Shown here: positions 32,518-43,079 of the stretch, piece after piece | How the letters are laid out: each line of letters starts with the position of its first letter | Position numbering within the stretch: position 1 is the stretch's first letter | Assembly: GCA_916048095.2 (NCBI GenBank) | Contig: OU696596.1 | Coordinates: 2,744,195 to 2,808,194, forward strand | Length of the DNA: 64,000 nt | Direction: 5' to 3' | From: Sacculina carcini | Taxonomy: Eukaryota > Arthropoda > Thecostraca > Sacculinidae | Notes under the pieces: model-generated | Told to the model about the DNA's origin: nothing | Databases searched by the model: none | What the model saw: only the letters and a program-made list of their open reading frames with translations | Program-made: the position numbers and the translations under genes

Positions 32518-34834
32518 AGCGGCGCGCATGTTACAGCAATCGGCCAACACATTTGCTCAGCTGCGCACGCTTGCCACATCGGTTCTTGGCAACAGCGGTG
32601 ATTCTTCGGCTGCCTCTTCGGCCAGCAGCACGGGAGATTTGCGTCCGGACTCGCTGACCGCCCTGTCGGCTCTGATGCTGGCGCAATCACAAGAGGTGTT
32701 TGTGTTGAAGGCGGCGCGCGATCAGATGAAGCCGGCCGTGGTGGCGCGCCTGTGCGCCCAGTGTGCCGATTACTACTCGGACGCGGTGCGCGCTTTCAAA
32801 CGCGACTCGGTTCGTGGCCTATTCGACAGGGACTGGCTGCCCTTGGTCGTTGGCAAACAGGCGCTCTACGAAGCGAGCGCTCAGTTTCACCAGAGCCGAC
32901 TGTGCAATGCCGACAAGGTTGTTGGTGAGGAAATAGCGCGACTGCAATACGCCGAGCTTTGGCTGACAAAATCCCCGTCGGCCGCGGTGAATCTACGCTC
33001 CAGCGAGTCTGCTTTGGAGGCGTGTCGTTCGCTGACGGCTCGTGTAACACAGGCACTAGCCGACGCGCGCAAGGACAACGACTTCATCTATCACGAGCGC
33101 GTGCCCGACACCAAGACGCTGACGCCTGTGGATCGTGCCGCCGTTGCTAAGCTGGCATCTTCTGCCGGCACAACTTCGGCGGCTGTGTATTTGAGCGGCG
33201 GTGAGTTTGTCGATTTGTTTGCGCGTCTAACTGCGGTGCACATACAGCAAGCAATGGCCGGCTACGACGTGCGCAAGACGGCGCTGGTTGGCGGTGAGGT
33301 TCGCCGACTGCGCGAGGCCACACAAACACTCAACGCCGTGCTGACGTCACTCAACCTGCCGGCCGCACTGGAGGATACCGGCAGCGGGGCTGGTGCAGCT
33401 CTGCCGCCGAGCATAGCGCAAAAAGCCGCCGACGTGCGTCAACACGACGGATTGGCAGCGCTCGAACGAAGTGTTGCCACGCTGCCCGAGCTGTTGCAGC
33501 GTAATCGCGAGGTGCTGACCGAAACTAGACGTATGCTGGACGAGGAGCGCGACAGTGATCAACAGTTGCGCGCGCAGCTGGGCGCCAACCGCTGGACTCG
33601 CACGCCGTCCGACAAGCTCACCGAATCACTGCGCGCCAACCTCGGCAAATACTCGCAGATCATTGAAAATGCCGTGCGCGCCGATTCGCAAGTATCCGAT
33701 AAGTTGTCGAATAACCGACACGCCATCCAGCTGCTCAGCGGCCATGAATCTCAGCTGATTGCCGCTCTGTCCAGCTGCCAGCAGTCGACGGCTGATACCA
33801 GCAGCAGCAGCAGCAGCAGCCGAGCCGTGGACGAAGCAGCTCCGGCTGTCAAGCGGCTGCACTCGCTGATGGATCGTGTGGTGCAGCTGAAATTCCAACG
33901 CGACCAGCTCGAGTCGCGTCTCAAAGCGCCCACCACCGATCTCAAGGCGACATTTCTACAAGCCCTTCAGCCGTCATCGGCTGGCGCCGATGGCAAAGTG
34001 ATTGACAACCTGATTGAGCGTTCGTACGGCCCGCTGCGTGCCGAAGTTTCGGTCAGCTGTAGTGCTCAAGAGCAGCTGGTGGCTGAGATACAATCGGCTC
34101 ACGAACAGTTTTCACAATCGCGCGCCGGCAGTGACAGCGGCGGTGAAGAGAAAGCCGCACGGGAACGCATGCTGCGCGATTTGGCCAGCGGCTACGATGT
34201 GTTTTGCGAGCTGCGCGCCAACCTAACTGAAGGCACCAAATTCTACGGCGATCTCACACAGCTTCTGCTGCAGCTGCAAAACAAGGTTACCGACTTTTGT
34301 TTTGCGCGCAAAACCGAAAAGGACGAGCTGCTCAAAGATCTCACCGTTTCGGCCGGCGGTGCGGCAGCTTCGTCGAAGGCTTCGACGCCTGACGTCACAA
34401 TTCCGGCGCACGTACAGCAGGCGACGGCCGGATCCGGCGGATCCGGCGGCGCTGGGAAAGCCGCTCCGCCGGCGCGTCCGCCGCAGCCCGACTTATCCGG
34501 CAATCCGTACGCCGGAGCGTCGACGGCTCCTGTGGCCGCCGCCGCTACGGCGCCGCTTCCGTATCCGGTGCAGCCACAGACAGCCATGCCGCAGCCCTAC
34601 ACTCCGTATCCGTACTACACGCCAATGCCGATGGCGTTCAATCCGTACGCGACATTTCCGGGTGCCGTTCCGGGCCACTACGGACAACATCCGCCTCCGG
34701 CGTATCAACAGCAGCAGCAGCATGTGCCTTATCCGCCGGCGTCCGTCTATCCGGCCGGGTACAGCGTGCCTACGGCTCCGCAGCCCAATTCCGGAGCTCA
34801 GCATCCACCAGCGTATCCGTACGGTCCGCACTAG
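26499..34834 (+). CDS. PDCD6IP: ALIX / programmed cell death 6-interacting protein
   Basis: Three exons, 26499-26690, 31591-31845 and 32516-34834, all phase 0, encode 921 residues; human ALIX has 868. ALIX is a cytosolic ESCRT adaptor that binds CHMP4 through its BRO1 domain and acts in multivesicular body sorting, cytokinesis and membrane repair. BRO1 spans roughly residues 1-395: LNKLRLAAVHKCYDK, IYFKWKDAL, CVLYNIGALHSHIAAAQSLN, MLAQSQEVFVLKAARDQMK, and EEIARLQYAE. The coiled-coil V domain follows (KDNDFIYHERVPD, LNLPAALEDTG, LPELLQRNREVL, ending LTEGTKFYGDLT and FARKTEKDELLKDL). The C-terminal 150 residues are a Pro/Tyr/Gln-rich tail containing PPARPPQP, with no PSAP motif visible. The start was chosen by alignment to the family N-terminus. 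Intron 1 hosts a degenerate LINE, and intron 2 ends in a pure CA tract that forms the acceptor. Confidence 0.95.
27482..27524. repeat. (AC)n microsatellite in ALIX intron 1
   Basis: Pure AC tract of about 43 bp. Confidence 0.9.
27740..30330 (-). pseudogene. LINE endonuclease end, reverse transcriptase and C-terminal knuckle
   Basis: Starts within the endonuclease (SPDITFCTPDLTHTTTW, then ELGSDHLPIVIT). RT motifs follow: SSACGPDGISNIHLKHLGPQ, HRPITLLCTPSKITERL, SQHGFRSLHSTTTLL, NGVPQGSVLAPTLFNLYLHD, catalytic SSYADDITI and LNIAPAKSTATLIT. Motif A is destroyed by a local inversion. Around 27990 the frame shifts. The conserved end (YLARLGCGHHPALLSYQKRL, then CPDCNSAPHTITHIMQHC) continues in another frame down to 27740. 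The long open frame running on to 27648 in the original frame is therefore not the native terminus. Confidence 0.8.
30338..30669 (-). mobile_element. SINE-1 (tRNA-Val-derived) inserted in the LINE endonuclease
   Basis: The minus-strand head reads GGACTCCGTGGTGCAGTTGT, TAGCACACCCGCCTCACAAG, then CGGGAGGTCCGTGGTTCGAA. This is a good tRNA-Val(CAC)-like cloverleaf with A and B boxes. The flanks share a short gttgtt. It splits the GDFNA block from the SDHLPI block of the host LINE, so it is younger than the LINE insertion. Confidence 0.85.
30670..30790 (-). pseudogene. LINE endonuclease fragment upstream of the SINE insertion
   Basis: Encodes NIILGGDFNAKDPAWY, then NRGTDILQQTEHLYILN. This is the GDFNA catalytic block of APE-type endonucleases. 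It continues on the other side of SINE-1 with SPDITF. Confidence 0.8.
30788..31294 (-). pseudogene. LINE N-terminal region: 2A-like motif and PHD-like zinc finger
   Basis: Residues 98-108 read LAGDVEPHPGP, a variant of the co-translational 'DVExNPGP' signal with His in place of Asn. A cysteine/histidine cluster, CHICTQPL..CNSCLNWCHTTC, follows and resembles the PHD finger found near the N-terminus of several LINE families. The frame ends before the endonuclease, and about 100 residues expected at the start of the endonuclease are absent. Confidence 0.7.
31331..31511 (-). mobile_element. SINE-2 (tRNA-derived) adjoining the LINE 5' end
   Basis: Minus strand: GTAGCTCGGTGGCTTAGAGA, then GAGGTTCGCGGTTCGAATCC, a body matching 23674-23873, and a tail CGCCAATAACAAC. 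The LINE target duplication overlaps this tail, so the LINE landed in the 3' end of the SINE. Confidence 0.8.
32409..32515. repeat. (CA)n microsatellite forming the ALIX exon 3 acceptor
   Basis: Almost pure CA for about 105 bp, ending CACACAG directly at the exon. There is no pyrimidine tract between repeat and exon. Confidence 0.95.
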
Positions 34835-35973
34835 AAATTGACCATTTTGTTAATTGCACAACCTGTGTGCGTGTGTGTGTGTGTGTGAGTGATATGCTTG
34901 ATATAACCTTTCAATATATGCAGATTTTCTTTGATAGTGTTATTCTCAGTGTTATTCTCAGTCTATGTATTCGTGCATTTCTGTATAGCTGGACGGGTTA
35001 TTTGACGCTTGCCTTACAGATGTGTTTGTGTGTGTTTGTCTGTATATACGAATGTTTACGTACGATTTTTTGCTCTGTATTTTACCATTGATTTAGCACT
35101 TGGGCGCGTGTGTTTGTGTGTGTGGATTGTGGGTGCTTGCCCATTTATAAGGTTGTTTTTACACTAATTTCATCCTAATATTGTTTGCGTTTGGGGAGTA
35201 TTTTCGACGCCAGTTTTTCTTGTTCTTGCGGTGATGTTTATGCTACTCAATATGCACATAGTTGCCGAATATAAGTTTAGTTTTGATTATTTGTGCTTAT
35301 TCTCTTATTTTTCTGCTTTCAGGTTATGCACTCCAATGTTTTCAGTTGACGGACCTAATCGTTTAATTTTCATAAAAGGTGGAATTCAAGCACTCCTTTG
35401 CCAAAATATTAGCTAAAAACGGATTTATATATTTTGGGTATCATTGCTACATTATACGCGTTTGTTCACATTTATATAAAGCATGTCAAATTTGGCGTCT
35501 AGCGGCAATTCTGGCGTTTCTATTCTCAGTGCTCTGTTTGCTTTGTTTGGCTGCGTTGTCTGGTAGGTTTTATAGAGAATGTTTTATATATATAGATTTA
35601 GCACTTTATGCTCATTTATATTATTCGATTTGTTATAATTATCTAGCGGTATTTCCATTGGTCTGTGGCGTCTATTTAATTGAGAGATGGATGAATTTCT
35701 CTAATACACCGTGCTATTTCAAATGAACAAAGCTAATAACATGGAAAAAATTTAGAATAGATCAAATAAAAAATAGTAGAATATTCTATTGATTATAAGT
35801 ATAATTTGTTGTAAACGTTTATTTAATGTTTTCAATTTAAATTCTCATGTTTTAGTCTATTTTTCATTCTTGCATTTTCTTACTGCTTATTAGTTGCGGT
35901 GTTGTTTTTGGCGGCTGTCGTCCGCTAGTTTCGTCTTGGTGTCACTGGCTCGCGTGCCAGCCGTGCCTCACAA
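34835..35973. other. ALIX 3' flank and NUDT22 5' flank
   Basis: About 1.1 kb, A+T-rich, with a short TG tract at 34865-34890 and no supported gene. It should contain the ALIX 3' UTR and the NUDT22 promoter. Confidence 0.6.
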
Positions 35974-36938
35974 ATGTCCGCCATGCGCCACTCGTTGGCC
36001 ATGTCTAACTTGAAGCTGTTTTGCGAGTCGGCCGAAGACGACAGTTGTCGCAACACGCCTGCGAACCCCGCCATCGTTGATTATGTCGATCCATCGCACG
36101 CCGACGCGACTGAAGCTGCGTGTCGATGTGTTTCCGTGTGTGTCGACGGTTTTCCGCTGGCAGAGTCAGCTGTCACGACGCTTTACGACCCGGCGCGTTT
36201 TGCACGCCGTTCCAACGACGCTCTCGATTCGGCCATTGTGAGCGTGTGGCGTCGACGCTGCCGCGCCAATCCACGGCTCTACAACGCCAGCAAATTCCGT
36301 CTGGCCGGCCTGGAATGTCAACTTAATGCCTCGCCTGATAATAATGACGATGATGGACGCTCAACTCTGATGTCCCACGTTCCGCAGTCGTCAACACCAT
36401 CTGGCGGCGTGGTGTTGAAGCTTGGTTTGACCTGCTACCGCGACCACGTGGCCACCAACTGTGCCGGTCGGCTGGGCGGTCGGCTTCTGCAGCGGGCCGG
36501 CAGTGTGGTGTGCGGCGATCGGCAGGCGTTTCTCGCCGACTGCCTGGCGGTGGGCGCCGCACTGCTGACGGCCGACAATCGTCTAGTGCTGCTGCGGCGT
36601 GCCGGCTGGACGGGCGAGTATCCGAACCGGCTGGATCGGCCGGGCGGCCACGCTGAGCCGCATCAACTTCTTGTTGATGCGAAGCTAGCAGAAAGCTTCA
36701 AGTACAAGAATCAGGACAAAGAGAAAGAGAGTCATGAGGAGGAACAATGGAGGAATCCCTTATTGCTGCAGCTGAGCGATGCGGACGTGCATTCAGAGGT
36801 GTTCGGCTGTGTTTTGCGCGAGATACGCGACGAGGTGGGCGTGCCTCTGTTGCATCTCAGTCAGCCTCTAATGTTGGGACTGACACAGGACCCCAACCAC
36901 GCCGGCCGCCCAACTCTCGAGTTCGTCATCAGGTAATG

Positions 36939-36970
<32 letters not shown>

Positions 36971-37504
36971 TCTATCTCTCTCTATCTCTCTGATAACCCT
37001 GATAATAATTTCATACTAATATACAAAGCACAACATGGCAGAAATGTCCGTCGAGCGAAGCTCCTAGACTGTCATGATAGATATGAATGATTGTACAATG
37101 AAGCAATGGTTATGTATGTATGTGTACATGTGTGTGTTTTGTGTCATGTTATATTGAATTAATACTGGCAGTTTCGATAATTATTTCCATATTTTTATGT
37201 GTGGTCTTTTTGGCGCGCTTCATTGTAATCTTCAACTTTTCACAATCAGGGCTCAATTTTCTGCTCCCTTCTAAATGATTTCCTCAGTTCCTCTGGACTG
37301 GAGTCCATTTGGCTATCAATTTTGAATATACACACATGCCAGTGACAATCCCTGAATGAATTTTGTGTTCGATTTTGCCGCTTGAATGTGTCGAAGTAAG
37401 TTTGTTTAAAGAAAGTGTGTTTCTGTGCCGGGTTTTCGTCTATCTGAACCAGTCTGCTTCGGAATCTGTCTGTCTGCGTCTTCCTAACGCATTCCAATGT
37501 CGGG

Positions 37505-37542
<38 letters not shown>

Positions 37543-38258
37543 ACAGGTGTTCGCTTCCGTCCTCGGACTTGCTGAGGATCTACCAGGAAGGACGTCATAC
37601 GGAGGCCGACGAATCCACGTCACTCGTGATGTTGCATCTGGACGATGTGCTGGGCGAGTTGACCGACGAGGCCGCCTTCTATCTGGACCGCATCTCTGTG
37701 ATGCGAGTCGGCGACCAATGCTCCACAGTGGATGTGATCGAGGCCAGCATGACTGAGGACGGCCAAGCTGAAAATGCCAACGTAGAAGACAACATAAGTA
37801 GCGACAGTAGTTCTAACACTTCTTGTCGGGCGGGGATTGTCAGTGCTTTGGCATCGAGCCAGATTACTGGCGAGATGCCGGCAAATCGCGTACGAGAGAG
37901 CGACAGCGTGTGCGAAATGACTGCCGTAGAGGACAATGAGTATGGCGTCAATCAGGACAGATTGGCGATCAGCCGCTTGGACGGCAACAGTCACGACAGC
38001 GGCTGTGGAGTCAGCACCAAACTGTCGCCCGAAAACCAGGCGGACGGTCGTGCCTCGACGGACGGCGGCGGCAGGATTGCCGTATCCGTCGAGGTGACGC
38101 AGCAAGGCGCCGTCACGGCAGCCAGATGTCCTGTATCTGAAGCACACGCCAGACGGCAGCAAGCGAGACAATTGTGGCGTCAAATGACCCCGGCGTGTCA
38201 TGCCAGCATTGCTCTGCTGCGCACGTTGAAGCTGTCTGCTGTGGGCTTCAAGTTCTAG
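35974..38258 (+). CDS. NUDT22: NUDT22-like Nudix hydrolase (UDP-sugar pyrophosphatase)
   Basis: Two exons, 35974-36932 and 37547-38258, join across a split Arg codon (AG|G) to 556 residues. NUDT22 cleaves UDP-glucose and UDP-galactose to UMP and sugar-1-phosphate. Family blocks: LYNASKFRLAGL; VVLKLGLTCYRDHVATNCAG; VGAALLTADNRLVLLRRAG; RLDRPGGHAEP; then the Nudix helix VLREIRDEVGVPLLHLSQPL; AGRPTLEFVIRCSLPSSDLL in the tail. As in the family, the Nudix box is stretched: the GGH and REIRDEV parts are separated by about 50 residues, here highly charged. The human protein is about 303 residues. The excess comes from a longer N-terminus and an acidic Ser/Asn-rich insert of about 130 residues (about 37770-38150) before the conserved end RQLWRQMTPACHASIALLR. 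The intron ends in a CA tract. The start is the first ATG and is uncertain. Confidence 0.88.
36937..36992. repeat. (TC)n microsatellite at the NUDT22 donor
   Basis: TCTCTC tract with TATC interruptions beginning 5 bp inside the intron. Confidence 0.9.
37506..37541. repeat. (CA)n microsatellite at the NUDT22 acceptor
   Basis: CA tract ending CACACAACAG directly at exon 2. Confidence 0.9.
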
Positions 38259-38496
38259 ACTCAAGCAGAAGCTGAAACACAAGAATACTTACCGCTACAA
38301 CACACCACTTTGCTCAGCGTGTGGCTTTTGATTAGTGAATATACCAAGGGAGCGCAACACATCACGGACCATTCGGACAACTCGAATTATTTAACAAGAC
38401 CAGGGTAGTTTGTTTTTGCGAGTAACTCAAACCGTTGAGTAGTCTAGCTATATGATGTGCTATTTGATGTGCTGTCTGTACTATTGTGTGTGTGTG

Positions 38497-38539
<43 letters not shown>

Positions 38540-39267
38540 TTTTCATGTTCAAAGGATTTGTTCACCAAATAATTGGTTCCCATACATTGTTTTTCATACA
38601 TACACACAGACACACATACTTAAACCGTCTGTGATGCGTTTTTATCGCATTTCATATCAAGATCACTTTGGATGTATGGTATATTTTTGTCATGTCTGGT
38701 TGTGCGACCGCTTTAATTTCATCACTGGTCGTTTCGTAGTTGATGTCTCGCACAAAAATATCGCACATTCCCAAAATTTTATGCACTGCTTGTATGCGTG
38801 TGTGTGTATTTTGTGTTATCTATCAAATTTCCTTTTTGTACTTGATTGGCGATTTTTTCGAAAGAGCAGTTTTTATCTATTTTTATTTGTTTATTTTTTA
38901 TTTATCTTTTTACTTTCACCAATCTTCTATTCATTGACATTTTCTTTCATTCTCGAATTGAAACAATATGCATTATACCTTTGCGTTTTATGGAGTTGTG
39001 TCCTATGCTTTTATTCAATATTATACGCTTATATTTATGAGCTTACATTGATTGCGTATTACGTCTATTCTGTGTGTTTTGTATGATTGTTCGGCATCAA
39101 TTATATCTATATTGACATTTTGTTTGTATTTATTGCCATTGTATGTGTGTGCGTGTGTGTCTGTATGTCTGTGTGTGTGCGGGTGTCTTGTATATGTTAG
39201 TATGTATATATTACACGATACACAAAAACCTGAGACCCATGGGTGAATGGTGGTTTTTAGCGTAATG
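38259..39267. other. NUDT22 3' flank; no gene seen
   Basis: Holds a (TG)n tract at 38486-38538 and A+T-rich DNA. Open frames here are T-rich (Phe/Tyr/Leu) and unsupported. Confidence 0.55.
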
Positions 39268-39365
39268 CAGGGTTTCTTAACCGGGGTAATTTGTAACTCC
39301 ATGATTATATTAGCCTCTGTGTAATTTACCCCTGGGGTAATTTACCCTCAGATTAAGGACCACTG
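39268..39365. mobile_element. hAT-like MITE, about 98 bp
   Basis: Left CAGGGTTTCTTAACC, right GATTAAGGACCACTG. It has an internal palindrome around TTACCCCTGGGGTAA. Flanking 8-mers agree at 5 of 8 positions. Confidence 0.5.
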
Positions 39366-39460
39366 CCCTAGTGTTAATGTCCTTCCAAAGAATCGCACAT
39401 TTCCAGTGTCCTTGTATTAAGTCTGCTATATATTTCGGCTTTGCTCGTTAAGAAGCAACT

Positions 39461-40471
39461 ACTATACCATTTACAAGTCAATTTGGCAAAAGTGAAAATC
39501 AATTTGGCAAAAGTGAAAATCAATTTGGCAAAAGTGAAAATCAATTTGGTAATTCTTACAAATTTAGGTGGTAGTCGCATTGATAATGCATAATCATATT
39601 GTTTATTAGTGTTTTAGTAACAAATTTATTACTCATGCAAATGATATCAATTAACGTTTTATGTTTAAGAATATATATAGATTAAGAAGCTGCCATGTAG
39701 GGATATATTTGTTGATGAAGTCCATTATATTTGCATCAAAATGATATTTTAAGTGATTTGGATTAGCTCCGATTCAAGGTTAATAATAAAATAAACTATA
39801 CATTTTACAATTTCATTCGTCCTAATTGAAATCAAAATTCTCCCAGCTAGAATGTATGTTATTGATTTTACATTAAATATCAAACTTAGTTGTTGTTAGT
39901 ACATTTTATTGTATTTCACATGAACAACTTAGCATTAGTCGTAAAACACAGATATTTACTACTTACTATGTACTATTCAATTATGTGCTATGGTATGTAC
40001 TACAATTACAATGCAGATATGTACCGTAATTACTTACTTTATGAGGAACTCTATCAACCAATATAGCAATGTCAGCGTATATACCACCAGCGCGTGTACT
40101 TAAATTATAGCAACAAAGCAGGATATCTCAACTCAACACAATCACAACGCAACATGGCCCACTAAAACACATTCACTAACAAACACGCACGAACGTTCTG
40201 CGCAAACAACTGCCCCATGGCGCGCACTGCCCTATGGCGTGCACTGCCCCACCCCCTGTATCCCCCTGCTCGCTCATAGCACGTGCATACAACATACATA
40301 CACTCACACTACCTCGCACACACAAATGGACACCATATACAAAAATATATACCGTACAATATTAAACATAGTACAGATGGCTAGCAACGACAAGCGCTAT
40401 TCGCACGTGATGCCAGAACACTTGCCATAAGCTGGATTGTACCGTCTCTGAAAGTGTGATGTTTCTGTAGA

Positions 40472-40504
<33 letters not shown>

Positions 40505-41445
40505 GTGTGTGTGTGTGTGCACGATTTGCTCGCGAGTGCTCTCCGAGAACAGTGACTATACGCTGACATTGATATATTGGCTGATAGAGTGCGCGCCATA
40601 GGGCAGTTGTTTGCACAGAACGTTCGTGCGTGTTTGTTAGTGCAGGTGTTTTAGTGGGCCATGTTGCGTTGTGATTGTGTTGAGTTGAGATATCCTGCTT
40701 TGTTGCTATAATTTAAGTACACGCGCTGGTGGTATATACGCTGACATTGCTATATTGGCTGATAGAGTTCCTCATAAAGTAAGTAATTACGGTACATATC
40801 TGCATTGTAATTGTAGTACATACCATAGCACATAATTTTATAATACATAGTAAGTAGTAAATATCTGTGTTTTACGACTAATGCTAAATTGTTCATGTGA
40901 AATACAATAAAATGTACTAACAACAACTAAGTTTGATATTTAATGTAAAATCAATAACATACATTGTGGTTCTAGCTGGGACAATTTTGATTTCAATTGG
41001 GACAAATGAAATTGTAAAATGTATAGTTTATTTTATTATTAACCTTGAATCGGAGCTAATCCAAATCACTTAAAATATCATTTTGATGCAAATATAATGG
41101 ACTTCATCAACAAATATATCCCTACATGGCAGCTTCTTAATCTATATATATTCTTAAACATAAAACATTAATTGATATCATTTGCATGAGTAATAAATTT
41201 GTTACTAAAACACTAATAAACAATATGATTATGCATTATCAATGCGACTACCATCGAAATTTGTAAGAATTACCAAATTGATTTTCACTTTTGCCAAATT
41301 GATTTTCACTTTTGCCAAATTGAATTTCACTTTTGCCAAATTGATTTTCACTTTTGCCAAATTGATTTTCACTTTTGCCAAATTGAATTTCACTTTTGCC
41401 AAATTGATTTTCACTTTTGCCAAATTGACTTGTAAATGGTATAGT
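39461..41445. mobile_element. Foldback element: about 0.8-kb inverted arms around a 361-bp spacer
   Basis: Left arm 39461-40227 and right arm 40589-41445 are near-complementary along their length, with only scattered substitutions. Both arms end at ACTATACCATTTACAAGTCA (left sense). Just inside each end is a 21-bp tandem array of AATTTGGCAAAAGTGAAAATC, with 3 copies on the left and 7-8 on the right; the difference explains the unequal arm lengths. The spacer carries a (TG)n tract (40472-40518) and a partial duplicate of arm sequence (TACGCTGACATTGATATATT). There is no transposase. I found no clear target-site duplication. The structure resembles foldback (FB-type) elements. Confidence 0.85.
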
Positions 41446-41446
41446 T

Positions 41447-41566
41447 GTTAGGGTATTGAAAGTAATTTCGTAGATGCTGTATATATGTTCACAATATGAT
41501 GATGATGTTAGGGTATTGAAAGTAATTTCGTAGATGCTGTATATATGTTCACAATATGATGCTTAT
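41447..41566. repeat. Tandem duplication, 2 x 60 bp
   Basis: The unit begins GTTAGGGTATTGAAAGTAAT and ends ACAATATGATGATGAT. The second copy (41507-41566) is essentially identical and is followed by TTATGATGAT. It directly abuts the outer end of the foldback element. Confidence 0.9.
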
Positions 41567-41703
41567 GATGATACCGATGTAACTGCTGTTATACGGTTAA
41601 TAAGGATCGGTTGATTGATGTTACATCAGAGTGGGATAACACAAAAAATATCGTTGATTCACACACCTCGTTTTGCACTCCAAATTTTTACGCGTGAGAA
41701 AAA

Positions 41704-41785
41704 CGCAGCCGACAGGATTCGAACCTGTGCGGGGAGACCCCATTGGATTTCGAGTCCAACGCCTTAACCACTCGGCCACGACTGC
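41704..41785 (-). tRNA. tRNA-Ser (anticodon CGA)
   Basis: 82 nt. The acceptor arms GCAGTCG and CGGCTGC pair fully, with one G-T. The D-arm has GGCCGAGTGGTTAAGGC (A box). The anticodon stem TTGGA/TCCAA surrounds CTCGAAA, giving anticodon CGA. A class II variable arm (GGGGTCTCCCC) follows, and the T-arm contains GGTTCGAATCC (B box). There is no intron, and TTTT follows within about 10 nt. It looks functional rather than a SINE head because the acceptor stem is intact. Confidence 0.93.
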
Positions 41786-41819
41786 CACATTATGACGATG
41801 TTTGTGTAAAAACCTATTA

Positions 41820-42131
41820 CAGGGCGTCCTCGACTAACGACGGAGATCCGTTGCTACGTCTCCGTCGTAAGTCGAATTTTGACGTAAGTCGGGACACATT
41901 ACATGTATATACGTAAGCCATAATGGCACCTCTAATAATGCGAACAACGTGTTTTTCCAAACAATTTTACTGTACTACTAGCTCTGACGGGGATTCCACA
42001 TCAACTCGCAGTTCAGAAAGCAATGTTGCGACGTACTTACGACTCAATCGACGTAACTCGAGCAGATGATTTCTAGCGTCGTATCCGCGAAACGTCGCAA
42101 GTCGAGAACGTCGTAAACCGAGGACTCCCTG
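41820..42131. mobile_element. Tc1/mariner-like MITE, 312 bp, TA target
   Basis: Left end CAGGGCGTCCTCGACTAACG, right end the complement of CAGGGAGTCCTCGGTTTACG, flanked on both sides by TA (41818-41819, 42132-42133). No coding capacity. The pattern fits non-autonomous pogo/Tigger-type elements. It inserted 35 bp from the tRNA-Ser gene. Confidence 0.8.
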
Positions 42132-42329
42132 TATTGTGAATTGGCACGCGTTACACAGACAGTGACTTTTCCAGGACTTTTGCGAGGGTAGGGGGCTAAG
42201 GAAAAAATGCGGCACTTGGCGAAACATGAAAAACTACACTCGAAATATTCATGGTGAGGATTTTTTGGGCTCATGGGGGTCTGACACATTTTCCAAGGGT
42301 TCGGCCTCTCCAACCTCTAATATTTTTAA

Positions 42330-42331
<2 letters not shown>

Positions 42332-42388
<57 letters not shown>
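42332..42388. repeat. (TG)n microsatellite
   Basis: Pure TG for about 57 bp. Confidence 0.95.
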
Positions 42389-42391
<3 letters not shown>

Positions 42392-42749
42392 TATGTGTTC
42401 TAGCGCTCATACGAGTTTCCCCGTAGTATTTCTCCGAAGATTGGTTATCCAATTGTTACCCATAGAATGACAAAAGGGGAACAACTGGCTGTTTGAACAC
42501 CAATTGGTCGTTTTTATCGTTAAACGATAATAAATCTCAAACGTTAATAAATATCCGACGTTTTGTGTGAACATACTTAATACAAGGGCGTAGATCTGTA
42601 TTGAGATTCCGGGAAGATGACAGCCATCATGCATGAATGCTCAAAGTTGACTCAGTTGGCCAATTGCATGGGAGCCTCAACTATTTGATGTATATCCGAT
42701 GTCTATTCAATTACACAACACATACCTCAATGAAATTATATTGCATATA

Positions 42750-42808
42750 ACACACTTACACACACACACTTACACACACACACTTACACACTTACACACA
42801 CATATATA

Positions 42809-42847
<39 letters not shown>

Positions 42848-42859
42848 ACACACACACAC

Positions 42860-42901
<42 letters not shown>

Positions 42902-42902
42902 T
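42750..42902. repeat. (CA)n microsatellite with CTTACACA variants
   Basis: CA tract of about 150 bp lying directly beyond the 3' tail of the LINE. Confidence 0.9.
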
Positions 42903-43079
42903 GCATTACATTAGGTAGATATTTATATAGCGCCCTACACCTAGAGGGTCTCTAGGGCGCTGCACACGCACACACACACACACACAAACGCACAAACACA
43001 GACACACCTACACACACACACATAGCCACACACACACACACACACAGAAAGTGAAAGGTAAAGAAAGAAGAGAGATAAT

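Noticed and set aside
34302-34841. Arg-rich frame overlapping the ALIX C-terminus
   Set aside because: A shadow of the Pro-rich tail in another frame.
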